Positions 10,030 to 20,887 of a DNA stretch of 64,000 bases are shown here, one piece after another (the first letter of the stretch is position 1; each line of letters opens with the position of its first letter). The notes beneath the pieces were generated by a model. The model was not told where the DNA came from. It made no database searches and saw nothing but the letters and a program-made list of their open reading frames with translations. Position numbers and translations under genes: made by a program. The stretch is from positions 1-64,000 of the forward strand of contig JAIVFJ010000183.1 in the NCBI GenBank assembly GCA_025765615.1, read 5' to 3'. Source of the DNA: Zopfochytrium polystomum. Lineage: Eukaryota > Chytridiomycota > Chytridiomycetes > Chytridiales > Chytridiaceae.

Positions 10030-11840
10030 GAAGAGGACTGGAAGAATTTCCTTTTGCACTGCAGCAATGATGCCCTAAAGCGAATTGTGAAATGGACCAT
10101 TTCCTGGCAGCTGAATTGAAAAAAATGCGTGACAACCAGAATGAAGCTGCAAGACAAGGAAGAGATGTTATGGCAATGGAGGAAATGGATTTGGTCAGGG
10201 AAATGTGGATGAATGCTGCAGATGAGCTTCCACGGGCAGATGTGCAACAAAACACACAGTCTGACAGACTTGGATTGGACCTACCATTGGCAGCAAACTA
10301 TGACTGGAGTATCCATCGTTTGAGGTATTCAGAGGAGAAACTTAAGGAGGGCACCAAATTTGTTGGAAAAAAACAAGCAAGCACTGGGAGACGGCCCTGA
10401 AGGTGCAGAGGCTCCTTATGTCAGCCCAGAGAGCCTGGATCCTGTCCAACGACAGGTTTTTGATCACATATTGAATGAAATGAGGGATCAAAATCAGTCC
10501 CTTTTTATACTGAATGGCACTGCAGGCACTGGGAAGTCCCATGTAATCAATGCTCTGTCCAGCAGCTTTTTGCAAAATGAAGTTGCTCGTGCAGCCTTCA
10601 CAGCTAAAGCTGCATTTGCGATTGGAGGAACAACTTTACACTCCCTATTGAAGCTTGATGTACGTGGATCAAAGAGGGGTGGCTTGATCTCAGGAAAACA
10701 GCTTGGAAATCTTCAGCAGGTTTTTCGCAATGTGAGGCTGCTCATTGTGGATGAATACTCAATGGTCAGCTGCGAAATCATGGGCAAGATGGACTCACGC
10801 TTGAGGCAGGCATTTGTTAAGCCAGATGTGCCATTCGGGGGCCTTTCTATCCTGTTGGTGGGAGACTTGGCTCAGATACCTCCAGTTGGAGGTACTCCGT
10901 TATTTAATGGCACTAGTGCAAAAACAGACCAAGGAAAGGCTGGTTATCATTCCTATAAACTTTTCAACAAGACTGCACGCCTCACAACAATCCATCGTCA
11001 GCAGGTTGTTGGCCATGACCCGAACCAAGCAACTTTTGTTGACCTCTTGAGGGCATTGCGCAATGGCATCATGACAAAAGATCACTGGAGATTTCTTATG
11101 AACAACTGCAGTTATGAAAGGGCTGGTGCACGTGAGATTTACCAAAACCAATTTCGGGATTCAGTGCATTTATTCTTCACAAACTCTGCAGTTGAGGAGC
11201 ATAACTGCACCCAGCTGCAGCAGCTTTGCTCTCCAATTGTTCGTGTAACTGCACTCAATAATCCTGAAGATGCAAGAAGTAAGGATTCCAAGGACTTTCA
11301 AAACTTGGAGAACTTCATTTACATTGCCATTGGGGCAAGGGTTGCCCTAACATCAAATATGTGGAAGCGTGTTGGGCTTACAAATGGTGCACTTGGTACT
11401 GTCCAAGATATAGTTTTGGATCTGACAACGCTGCAATGCCGCTGTTTGTGGTGGTTGAAATGGACCAATATGCTGCTCCTGGTCCCTCTTTTGACAACAG
11501 TGTTGAGGGACATGAGAAATATGTGGCTATCGCTCCGATATCAGTTGATGGCACTAATGGAGGAACACGCACACAGTTGCCCCTGAGGCTGGCCTATGCC
11601 ATGACAATTCACAAGAGTCAAGGGCAAACACTTGCTTCTGCTTATGTTGACATTGGCTCCAAAGAACAAACAACTGGGCTCATGTTTGTGGCTCTGTCAT
11701 GTGTGAAAAACGTGGCTGGCCTCATGGTGAAGGGTTTTCCGTATGACAGGGTGTCATCACTCTGGGAGAGCCCAGGGTTCCAAAAAAGGTTGGCAGAAGA
11801 TCAAAGATTGGATACTCTTTCTATCTTGCTGGATCAATAA
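10030..11840 (+). pseudogene. Helitron RepHel C-terminal Pif1-family helicase
   Basis: Continuation of the Helitron protein after the chromovirus. Helicase motifs run in order: Walker A NGTAGTGKSHVI (near 10510-10550), Walker B LLIVDEYSM (10741-10767), GGLSILLVGDLAQIPPVGG, TTIHRQQ, and the C-terminal LAYAMTIHKSQGQTL plus LMFVALSCVKN. The helicase would unwind the donor strand during rolling-circle transposition. The frame changes in the A7 run at about 10366-10372 (one extra base) and in the T4 run at 11414-11417. At the T run, copy 2 has T5 and stays in frame, so copy 1 has lost a base there. The stop is at 11838-11840, and AATAAA at 11868-11873 may be its poly(A) signal. Confidence 0.9.
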
Positions 11841-11886
11841 TTGCTTCAGCAATGCAGAAGTTGCAAAAATAAAGTTTAACCAAGTT

Positions 11887-11966
11887 TAATCCAGCTCCCC
11901 TCTGGGGTGCTGGATTACAAATATCCTCGCGGGCGAGGTGGTAAGGCGTAGCCTTCCCATATCTTA
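11887..11966 (+). other. Helitron 3' terminus with three tandem hairpins
   Basis: Hairpin 1 (11887-11917) pairs TAATCCAGC with GCTGGATTA around an inner CCCC/GGGG stem. Hairpin 2 (11925-11938) is CCTCGC-GG-GCGAGG. Hairpin 3 (11940-11957) is AAGGC-GTA-GCCTT extended by GG/CC across a bulged T. The element ends nine bases later, near CATATCTTA. The same roughly 108-bp end occurs base for base, inverted, at the start of Helitron 2 (62841 onward), and flanking DNA diverges there. The end is not the canonical CTRR. Confidence 0.8.
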
Positions 11967-12229
11967 TGTTTTTTGGCAAGGATTGCTCACAAGTCGACAG
12001 GCATCCCCGGGTAGGCTGAGGATTTTTTGTTTTATCGCAGTTTACCTTTCTCCAATTTCCCTTATTTCTTTCCGCTGGTCGCTTTCGCTCAACATCAACA
12101 GTTCTGGTTCTCGTAAAAATCGGTCTTGTCAATAAAACAAAAGCATCGAGTGATCATCTCAGTTTCAGCTTAGCTGATTCACACTTCCACAACTGCTCAA
12201 CGATAGCCGCCGATTAACAACATCGTCAA

Positions 12230-13150
12230 ATGAGTGAAGCTGAGCTCAACCAGTATCGCTTCCAGTTGGAGCAAGTCGTTGAGGCGCTGGCCAGAGATCC
12301 TGAGAACAAGGAGTTGCAGAAGCTGGAGGGCGACCTTAACGATCTCATAAATCTCTACTCGAGCCTGGTGCCTCAGTCTTCGGTGGCAGCCTCCACCCTT
12401 AATGCCAAAAAGGGAGGAGGTAAGCGGCAAATACGGGATGACGATGAGCTCGACGAAGACCGACGTGACAACCGCCCTGACTACGCCGAACATCACCAGC
12501 AGCCTCTTATTCAGGACAATTTGCACGACCAATCACCCAACAACGGAGGCGGGAGCGAAGCCGATGCATTCGGTAGCTCGCTCAAGCCACCAAGGTGGGT
12601 TAAGGGGCAGACTGTCCTTGCCAAATACAAGGATGGAAAGTACTACGAAGCAACCATCGACGCTGTTCCCGCAGCCGTCAGCGCCTCCACTGCCGAGCCA
12701 CACTATACTGTCATCTTTAAAGGGTACACCACCAAGTCTCGCCAGCCTGCCTCAGCCATCCGCGACTTTGACCCCACACTCGTCGCGAAGCCAGCAGCAG
12801 CGGTAACTGGCGGTGCCGCAAACAAAAAGCAGCCAACGCCAAAGGCTTTCGCGATGGCTTTCGCAAACGGCGAAGATCGGCGCAGCAAGAAGCTGAAAAG
12901 ACAAACCGAGTACCAGGAGCACGTCAAGGCATTGGAGGCGGCTCACGGAAAGAAGCAGCAAAGTTGGCAATCGTTTGCGAAGGGTGGTCCAGGAAAGAAG
13001 GCGGTTGTGAAAACAGTTGCACCATTGAAGAGGACAAGCATTTTTGCAACACCGGACGATGTGAATGCGAAGGTCGGGGTGACGGGCAGTGGAAAGCCCA
13101 TGACGCAGTTCCAGCAGAGGGGAAAGCACATTTACGAGAGGACGGATTGA
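12230..13150 (+). CDS. SMNDC1: Splicing factor SPF30/SMNDC1 (Tudor domain)
   Basis: 306-aa single-exon protein. Human SMNDC1/SPF30 binds symmetrically dimethylated arginine on Sm proteins and is needed to assemble the mature spliceosome in the nucleus. The N-terminus (residues about 1-45) matches the family helix (YRFQLEQVVEAL...LEGDLNDLINL). A Tudor domain lies at about 122-185 (WVKGQTVLAKYKDGKYYEATI...YTVIFKGY). The Lys-rich helix that follows ends in the family's highly conserved tail, RTSIFATPDDVNAKVGVTG...KPMTQFQQRGKHIY. It is longer than the human protein (about 238 aa) because of acidic and Gly/Asn-rich linkers. The start is the first ATG of the frame. The Helitron 3' end lies only 264 bp upstream. 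Confidence 0.92.
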   Translation: MSEAELNQYRFQLEQVVEALARDPENKELQKLEGDLNDLINLYSSLVPQSSVAASTLNAKKGGGKRQIRDDDELDEDRRDNRPDYAEHHQQPLIQDNLHDQSPNNGGGSEADAFGSSLKPPRWVKGQTVLAKYKDGKYYEATIDAVPAAVSASTAEPHYTVIFKGYTTKSRQPASAIRDFDPTLVAKPAAAVTGGAANKKQPTPKAFAMAFANGEDRRSKKLKRQTEYQEHVKALEAAHGKKQQSWQSFAKGGPGKKAVVKTVAPLKRTSIFATPDDVNAKVGVTGSGKPMTQFQQRGKHIYERTD

Positions 13151-13518
13151 GCGAAGGTCTGACCTTTGTTAGCATTCCCCTAGATGTTCTCTTGGATTGT
13201 GTGAGGGTTTGGTGCTGGTGAGCGAAAGCTAAGCGAAGTGTGGTTAGGATGTGGTGCTTGCTTTCACTTCCATTATGGCTCATTTTTTTTTTTACTTCTA
13301 CACTGCGACCGACGCGTCTTTACCATTTGCCACGAAGTCCTCCCCGCAAACTGGGAGCCGTTCCCTGGCGAAACTACTACGTGCGTGACTTGCTCCTCGC
13401 CCGTTTCTTGCCTAACACAACCCTCGTTTGCGACTAGTCCCGACGAACCATTTTCCTCCCCCTTTCGTTTTTTACGGTTGACTGGCCTGCTATACTAACA
13501 CTCAAGCACCGACAACCG

Positions 13519-13524
13519 AATAAA
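13519..13524 (+). terminator. Poly(A) signal of the SPF30 gene
   Basis: AATAAA lies about 370 bp after the stop codon of the SPF30 gene. No other gene on this strand lies between. Confidence 0.5.
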
Positions 13525-13603
13525 GAGTACCTTGCTTAAAATACACTTTAAGGAAATGCGGGAACCGAGTGAGTGGCAAAAGAGTTTAAGCCGACCCACC
13601 ATA

Positions 13604-14090
13604 TTAACTCATCTGAATGTTCTCCGCAAATTGGAGTAATCCCACTGTCTGGCCTCCCCTCACGTCCACAATCTGCGGCCCTTCCAAAGCCGTCCCGACG
13701 AGCGATGGCAGCAGTGAGCGTGGTAACCCCGCTGAATACTTAATGGCAGCAAAGCTCTTTTCCGAGATGTAATCGCTAACTGAGTAGGAGCGTGGTTCGC
13801 GCTTCTGCGGAGTTGCGGTCAACCGCCCTTGCCAACGCAAACGGCAGCTGACCAGCAGCTCGCGGAGGGACGAGGCTATTATCGGAGCACCTACGTCGCG
13901 TTGAACAGTCCGCGGTAAGTTGCGATCCAAAGCTCTGCAGTGACCGGGCCAACCAGCTCCTTGACATCATTTGAACATGACACGATAGTAGAGTTCATTA
14001 ACCATGGGAGCATCACTTCATGAAGTGTGATGTGCCACAAGCTCCTCGAGCTCTTGCACATGCACACGTAAAATCACTGACGGGCCATTT
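13604..14090 (-). CDS. Probable 3' part of an unknown minus-strand gene
   Basis: Two minus-strand frames look like exons. The upstream one (about 14070-13900) reads SLWHITLHEVMLPWLMNS and DVKELVGPVTAELWIATYR, and ends at a GT donor (GAC|GTAGGTG, near 13893). The downstream one (to the stop at 13604) reads SDYISEKSFAAIKYSAGLPR and ALEGPQIVDVRGGQTVG. The composition looks like a folded protein, and it would converge tail-to-tail with SPF30. I do not recognise the family, and neither the exact acceptor nor the 5' end is resolved. It could be chance open frame. Confidence 0.35.
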
Positions 14091-14477
14091 GGCTGCGGCC
14101 AGCTGGAATCCCGACTGGCGAGTGTCAGTGGGAAGCAGGGGCGCTGGACAAGGACGGCTACGGGCGGGTGGCAACCGCCGCCATTATTGTGAAAGGCCGA
14201 TGTGTGGGAACGAGGATAGGAGGGCGGAATGGCACCAGAGTGATTCATACTTTCCGACGACTCAACGAAATTTGTCGAGTGCCGTGTCACTGGGATGTGT
14301 CGAGCGGACTTGACCTCCGTTCGTGTGCGTGCGCGGCATCCTGTAGTCATTATTGAGTAGTCGCCAGCCAGGTCGCCAGCAATGGTTCTTCTCATATGTG
14401 ATGCTTGCACCGTGCAAACGTGTGCTGCTGCTGAGTTGTTTTTCCTTTTCGCGCTTGAGCTTCGGCTCCTCCCACCC

Positions 14478-14522
14478 CTTTTTTTTTTTTTTTTTTTTTT
14501 TCTTTTTTTCTCTTTTTTTTTT
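14478..14522. repeat. T-rich tract
   Basis: Nearly pure T over about 45 bp. The Lys-rich minus-strand open frame across it is an artefact. From here to 14700 no gene is supported. Confidence 0.85.
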
Positions 14523-14739
14523 GTTTTCTCTGTCTTGGTGGTGGTGGTTTGGTGCCTGTCTTTCACGGATTTGTCGACTTTTCTTCTTGTTTCATGAAGG
14601 GTTACAAAAAAATATCCGTGCAGAAAAACCAGAGCGGAAAAAGGAAAATCCGTCATGATGGACAGTCTGTCTGCCTGTCCGAAGCGTCTGTCTGGAAAAT
14701 TTAGCTAGGCATACGAGCTTTTCTCCAAACAGACGATCA

Positions 14740-14855
14740 AACAACAAACAAACAAACAAACAAACATACCCGACAGCTGGGCAAACAAGAGCAAAGGAAG
14801 ACAGACAAACCGCAAGCTCTCAAACTTACCAAACAGAGAGAGAGAGAGACAAAGG

Positions 14856-14898
<43 letters not shown>

Positions 14899-14938
14899 CC
14901 TTGTCTCGGGTCGAATTTGGAGAAAAAAAAACACAGCC

Positions 14939-14969
<31 letters not shown>

Positions 14970-15054
14970 ACACGCACAAACTCAAGATCAAACAAACAAG
15001 CAAACCAACAAACAATCAAACAAACAAACAAACAGACGCCCCGCTCATCACCCA

Positions 15055-15096
<42 letters not shown>

Positions 15097-15100
15097 TCAC
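14740..15100. repeat. Simple-sequence cluster in the leader of the RRM gene
   Basis: Consecutive microsatellites: (AAAC)n at 14742-14766, (GA)n at 14837-14894, (CA)n at 14939-14975, more AAAC units at 14990-15035 and (CCAG)n at 15056-15096. They sit just before the first ATG of the Scw1/Whi3-like gene and would be in its 5' UTR or promoter. Confidence 0.85.
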
Positions 15101-15147
15101 TCCCTCCCTCCCTCGAACCTCAACTCACCTCACACACTCTCCAGGAG

Positions 15148-17608
15148 ATGTTTTCTATTGGCGGCGGCAGCAGCAGCAGCAGCATCAGCAGCAGCAGCAG
15201 CAGCGCCAGCGACAGCAACCACCTCCTGTTTCAGACGTCGCCCATGATGATGGCGGCGGCGGCGTCGCCCTCCCTCGTCCTCATCGTCGGCGGCGGTGGC
15301 GTCATCAACCTCGTCCTCTTATCCAGCCAACTTCCCCATGGTTGGAACAGGAGGGTCGGCCTCAGGAGCGCTCCTCGCGCATGCGGCGGCCTCCAACCCA
15401 TACTCCACCGTCTCTTCTTCATCTACATCAGCCGCACTTGCATTCCTGCAGGCAGCGGCTCCCGGAGCATCAGCTTCCTCGTCTGGAGCCTTGCACCACC
15501 ACTACATGGTAATCATTTGCATCGCCAGGATGGAAATATGCTCTAACAATTTTTTGCGCTCCTTTCCGATTGCCGTCAATCCTTTTTGCTTCTTTTCGTT
15601 GGAAACTCTTGGTCGCAGCAACCCTACCACCACTTTTCAGCCCTTCACTTGCAGCAGCACCAGCAACACTTGCAGCCACCTTCGCAAAATCTGTTGCAGC
15701 AGCAATTGCAGCAACAGAACACACTGGAAGAGATAACAACAATTTTCGTTGTCGGATTTCCCGAAGATATTCAAGAGAGGGAGTTCCATAACATGGTAGG
15801 TGATTAAAGACTATCCCACGTCTGTCTCATTTGCAGCGATCCCGCAGTTCACTTTCGCGCAGGGTTTTGAGGCTGCAACGTTGAAGTACCCCACGAACGC
15901 AGACGCAGACGACGGTGTTCCATTGTACAAAAAGCAGATCGTACGTGAATTCTCCACTCACTGGACCGTGCAACCTTTTCTAATAGATTCATTCTCAGAT
16001 TGGATTTGCGAAATTCCGGACCCGTCAGGATGCTTTGCTGGCGCGCGACTTCATAACCGGACGGAAAGTCGATTCTGAGCGTGGGTCAATTTTTAAAAGC
16101 CGAGATTGCCAAAAAAAACCTTCACATCAGGCGACTGCTTCCATCTTCCGACTTGGTAGCCGCCCCCTCTCCTCCATCTGTTCCTGCCCCGGTTGCTGCG
16201 TTCTCGACTGCACCTGCACTGGTGCCACCTATAAGCCCACTGAAAACGTCAAGCAGCTCTTTTGTGGTATCATCAAGCGGTGTGAATCAGTCCGGACAGT
16301 CATCTGATTCTAACAGTGGCGGAACGGTCAACACATCGAGTAACGGCAGCGGAATGGTCAACGTTCAAAGCAATGCACCAGTCCCAGTCGCCGCGAACCC
16401 TTTGAACGGCGGGACGACAGGCATTGCATTTAACACGTTTAGTCCTGCTGCCCCAGCGCCGTTGCGTCGTGCGAAAACCGCAACAGACTTTCCTGAAATC
16501 TACACGAAACCGGGCGCCCTGTCCTTCAACGCTATAAAAGAAGCCGCCGCGCCTGGCTACACTTCTGCACCGCAGGCCGGTGCTTATTCGGCATTTGATT
16601 TTTACGCCTCACCTCCGCCTGAATCAGAGCTGTCCACTCCCTCTCTGAATCGTCGCAACAGCCCTCCTGCGTCAACAGAATCTTCGTTTGGAGACTTGTC
16701 ATCGCGTCGGGGCTCTGAGCTTGAGTTTGGGGCTCCCGCATCTGTTCCCTCCCGTTCTATGTTGGAGTCCCAGCCGTTCGAACGGGCGTTTTCGGACGTG
16801 ATCGAACCGCCGTCCCTTTCGTCCGGATTGAAGCCTCCGCGGTCTATGTCTATCTCTGTTGTGGGAGGAGAACAACGCGGATTTAATAGTGCACTTTTCA
16901 GTTCGGATTCCCTGTTGAACGGCGGCCAAACCAGATTGCCGTCGCTTTCCATCAACACCAACCTGGCAGAATTGACAACGGTGAATGGCGGAGGAATGGC
17001 TTCAGCCCCACACGATGGCATCAATGGCCTCAAAGTGTCCAACGTATCTCCTACAGCGTCTGCCGCCTCTCCGACTGTTACCATTGCAAGCCAAGGCCCT
17101 GGTTACAGGTCTTTGGCAGATCAAAACCCTCCTTGTAATACGCTGTATGTCGGCAACCTTCCGTTGAATACCAGCGAGAGCGAGCTGCGCGATCTTTTTT
17201 CGAAGTGCGTGGGGTTCAAACGCCTGTCTTTCCGCGCGCGACCGAATGGACCCATCTGCTTTGTTGAGGTTTGTTGCTTCGCAAAAGCTTTGCGTGGCCA
17301 CGATCTAACAGTTCGCTCGTGTCCTATTCATTTAGTTTGAAGACATTCCGTGTGCGCAGCTTGCCATGAATCAACTTCATGGCAGCTTGTTGTCAAATTC
17401 GGTGAAGGGCGGTATTCGATTGAGCTTTTCCAAAAACCCCCTCGGTGTTCGGCAACCCTCTCAAGCCCCCCGCCGGGAGCTTGGCGCCTTTGCCTCCACA
17501 TCTTCAGAATTTCCGGAACCACCAACATCAGCAGCAAGGGCTGCCGTCACAGCAGCAACCGCAGGGTCCGCAGAGAATTTCTCAACCGCAACAGACACCT
17601 ACCCCTGA
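15148..17608 (+). CDS. Scw1/Whi3-like RNA-binding protein (two RRMs)
   Basis: Probable exons: 15148-15508, 15619-15795, 15848-15940, 15999-17268 and 17336-17608, with GT-AG introns of 110, 52, 58 and 67 nt. The protein has a Ser/Ala/Gln-rich N-terminus. RRM1 has [34 protein letters not shown] and [12 protein letters not shown] long Ser/Pro linker (about 16150-17090) leads to RRM2 ([20 protein letters not shown]...[20 protein letters not shown]). RRM2 ends in the fungal hallmark [17 protein letters not shown]. Relatives regulate mRNA localisation, cell cycle and cell-wall integrity in the cytoplasm. A one-base insertion in the T5 run at 16090-16094 splits RRM1. A second shift is likely near 15270 in the Ser/Ala-rich region, and a third is possible near 17450. 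These could be assembly errors. An alternative start is ATG 15296. Confidence 0.8.
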
Positions 17609-18449
17609 TGTTTTGGCTGGCTTTGACAAGGATAGTACTCGCCTTATATTCAGTTGCTGAAAAACGGTACTACGTAAAACAGCTGCCGCCCTTTTTTTCA
17701 AAACATTGTGGATACTCTGCGTTTTGATGGATAGCCTCTATTCAATGGTCTGTTTGCGCCCCATATATTTCAAGCACTAATTCGGAAAACAAGCAAGTTT
17801 CAATGCACCAGTCACAAATTGCACATCATCTTTTCTCTTTTCCTTCTGTATCTCCCAGGCGAAACTTTGTGCCTTTCCCTGCGATTCCTCGCACCATTCT
17901 TGCCAATTTCAGCCTTAGTTTTTCGCCTGGCTATTCTTTTTGCAACAGCGGAACCCTGCAACATCATGACCTTTTTTTTTTTTTTGTCCTGTTCGAAGCA
18001 TTTGCTGTCCTCGTAGCGTTTTTTTTTTCTAACCTCTGAACTTTTTTTGTTCCCTTGCAACCTCAACTCGCACTTGCGGATTTCCTTCATTTTTATAGGT
18101 TTTTCAGTCGATAAGACTTTCATTCAATTTCGCACTTTCCAACTACTTCCCTCAAATGGTTACTGCCGTCGTTTTTATGCGAAAATACAGGAATTCGAGA
18201 ATGCAATTCATCCGTGCAAGTTTCTTCTTCATGTGATGTTAATTCATAGTGTAAGAAATCTCGAAAAGGCGGATTTCTACCAAGCAGGACTAGAAGTACA
18301 AGGGACTTCACTATTTTTATTATATTGCCCCTCATGACCCCTCCGTCTTTTCAGTCTTGTAACAAATATTGCCACTTATTTGCGCAATTAGAATGATTTT
18401 CTTTGTGAAGATGAAAAAGCTATTTGGCTCCTTGGTTACAAAATGGGCT

Positions 18450-18745
18450 ATGTAGCGTGGGAGCCTCCCTCTTGTTTATATTTGTACATAGCCTTGTAAA
18501 TGCTTCTTATCTCTTATCTTTTCTCCCTTGTCAGCGTTGCCTTGTCATTGATTTTTCATTATTCCTTCCTTCATACATTTTCCTTCCTCTTTTTCTTCCT
18601 TTTTCTCTTCTTAAACCATTCTCCCTATAAATAGCTGCCCTGGGAGAAGCAGTCTCATTAATATAACCCCAGCTTTCAATAAATGCCATCTCTAAGAATT
18701 AAGATTTATATTACCCTGAACCTTTCTTTCCCCAGCCTGCATGGG
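18450..18745 (+). repeat. Possible unclassified solo LTR
   Basis: A TGTAGCGTGGGAG start is followed by a pyrimidine-rich stretch, TATAAATA at 18626-18633, then AATAAA at 18679-18684. This spacing is typical of U3-R in an LTR, and the block ends near CCAGCCTGCA. The sequence ATGGGCTA upstream resembles ATGGGCCTA after the end, but no clean target duplication is seen. It could instead be the 3' end of an unrelated transcript. Confidence 0.25.
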
Positions 18746-20887
18746 CCTATCCAACTGATACTGAATCATACAAGTAACCTTTGTTATGAGAAACGCTCGG
18801 GGAGAATCCCTGACCATCCCTGACACACTGCTGTGCGGGAACGCCATCATCGCATAGCCACCACGGAACGAAGATAGAACACCATTGTCGTCGATGACAG
18901 AGTGAACTAGACGCTGACGACTTAGGGTTTACACTAGAAGCTGAGGTTGGAGTGTGGTTGAGATACACTCTTCCACGCCAGTGAGCACTGCCACCATGCT
19001 GTAAGGTTGTACTCATGATGTGTGAGTCTGATAGTTGGACCTATGCTGTAGTTCCCCACCACTAGATGCTATGGCTAGATTCGACCAAATTTCTCATAGT
19101 CGGGGGATTATTTAAGTGGAATCCTGCCTCGCTTGCCAAGAAAGCTGAAATTGTACCAACCTTCATCACTGGTGAACCTTTTTTTTTTTTTTTTTTGATT
19201 TTTCCACGCACCTTCTGGCTGCGTGACAGGAGGAGGTGAAATGCCTTGCAGGTATGGCAGACAAGCCAAGATTCTTGACAGAAAGCATGTTTCCATGCAC
19301 AACTTTGATCTCCTTGTGATTCAGACCATACTCTTCTTGTTGCCTTCAACAGCTGGTGTTGTGACTTGAACCCTGGGCCCTTGAGCAACAGATGTCCAGC
19401 CCCCCCCCGTGCTATCCCAGCTGCGCTCTTGTGAGGGGGCATATCCTCGGTGAACGCTCCAGGCGTTCCCCAAATCCCTCTTGGTCCAACAGACCCGCAT
19501 GCAATGTGTGTGGGCGCCCATATCGCTGACCCTCCAAGCTGGTTTGGGCTTAGCATGTTGTCGTTGACAACAGCAAAAACCAAAAAGGTGTCCAATCATA
19601 GTTGAACTTGAACCATAGACTATACTCTCACTCCTGATAACGATGGTGAAACCTGTATATTTTTACGATTTTACCCCGCTGAGTTCTACCTGTACGGTAC
19701 CCTGTTAAGCACCTTAATGAGGTCCCTGCGGTCAGTGTCTTCGGAGGACACTTAACCCCTCCGCCAGTAGCATCTGCAAAAGAATTTGCAGAGAAAATAT
19801 TTTGCTGTGTCTGTCTGCACCCTGGAGGACACAAAAACTCATTAAACACTTCCCTATCTGGTTGAGTCTTCGTAATACAAATAATGAAAAACTGAGAAAA
19901 CCCCTGGCACGCCAAAGGCCTGGAAAAATGTGCTGAATCTCCATGGAGCGAAGACAATAACAATTATGATGATGTCACTGCTGGAACACCTGTCAGACCT
20001 GCTGAGCTGTCTGTCTACTAGACAGACAGCTATGTTAATCACCGAGGCCCGCTCTGTCCGAAGCTGTCTCCATGATTAACGAGAAGATTCTGCTGGAATT
20101 GACGAGATTCTGTCTGCCTTCAATGTCCCTGCCGACTGAATGGACGCTTATAGGCCCGGAGTGGGAAAGCTCATAGAAGCCGACAGAGACAGTGAAGGCA
20201 AATCCATATTCAGTTTGCCTAGCACTGTGTCAGAATCCTCTCATTTCACCAACTCATCTATCTTAGTATATCTGACAACTCTGTCTCTGAGTCTGACCCA
20301 GAACGTGAAATCGATAACGCCACAATAACGCAGCTGGTTATAGACTGTCTAAAGGCCCTGTCCTCCTCGACTTGGCAAAGGAGCTTGGAATTGAACGAAA
20401 GTAAAAAGTTTGTCTCCCACAATTTATCCATTTCCGGTAAGCCCAAAGAAACACCTTCAGCGCAATCGCTCAGAAAAGCCCGCCTCCTTCTTACCCACTT
20501 GTGAGATTCCTAATCTCACTGATCATGGTCTTAGCTGGGGTCTCCCTAAAGCTCTTCCCCATTATGACTGTGTCATTATATTGGCCCCATATTTATTTTT
20601 ATCTTTATTACCATTCATCACATCCCTCACAGGCTCTCGTGTTTATCACTATAAAAGAGCATCCTGTGTTCCTTGTGCTGAATGGGCCTAAGCACAAGGG
20701 GCACCCCCTTATTCATCCTATTCATTCTTATTTTTACTCATTTTCCCACCTTTCAAGCCACTGTCCCTGCACTGATGTGACCTCAAAGCCTCAAATTATG
20801 TTCACCCCAAATTCAGAGGCAGGAGAGACACTGGGTGGAGGGGGGTGTGGCTGAAAGCGTCGACAGTTTGATTCCCATCCTCCTGTC
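18746..20887. other. Gene-poor interval
   Basis: I find no gene I can support here. A T-run lies at 19180-19196. A plus-strand stretch near 20266-20430 (SDNSVSESDPEREIDNAT) reads like an exon and is followed by GGTAAG, but no partner exon or family is evident. Most likely this is decayed repeat DNA. Confidence 0.4.

Larger units (their letters stand above)
1510..11966 (+). mobile_element. Helitron 1 (rolling-circle transposon, decayed, split by a chromovirus)
   Basis: This stretch encodes the parts of a Helitron RepHel protein in the expected order: an N-terminal zinc-cluster/DUF6570-like region, an HUH Rep domain, and a Pif1-type helicase. It ends in a structured 3' terminus. The 3' end is fixed at about 11966 because homology with the inverted copy at 62841-64000 stops there. 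The 5' end is not recognised. The first plausible coding sequence starts near 1521, so the start given is approximate. A gypsy element at 4812-10024 interrupts it. Several single-base frameshifts make this copy non-autonomous as read. Confidence 0.8.

Noticed and set aside
14018..14656. Minus-strand 212-codon frame with a Lys-rich core
   Set aside because: The Lys run is the T-tract at 14478-14522 read in reverse. The frame does not connect cleanly to the exon-like region at 13604-14090.
19330..19440. Possible tRNA-like B box (minus strand, GGTTCAAGTC)
   Set aside because: No matching T-arm stem, A box or acceptor pairing could be found around it.
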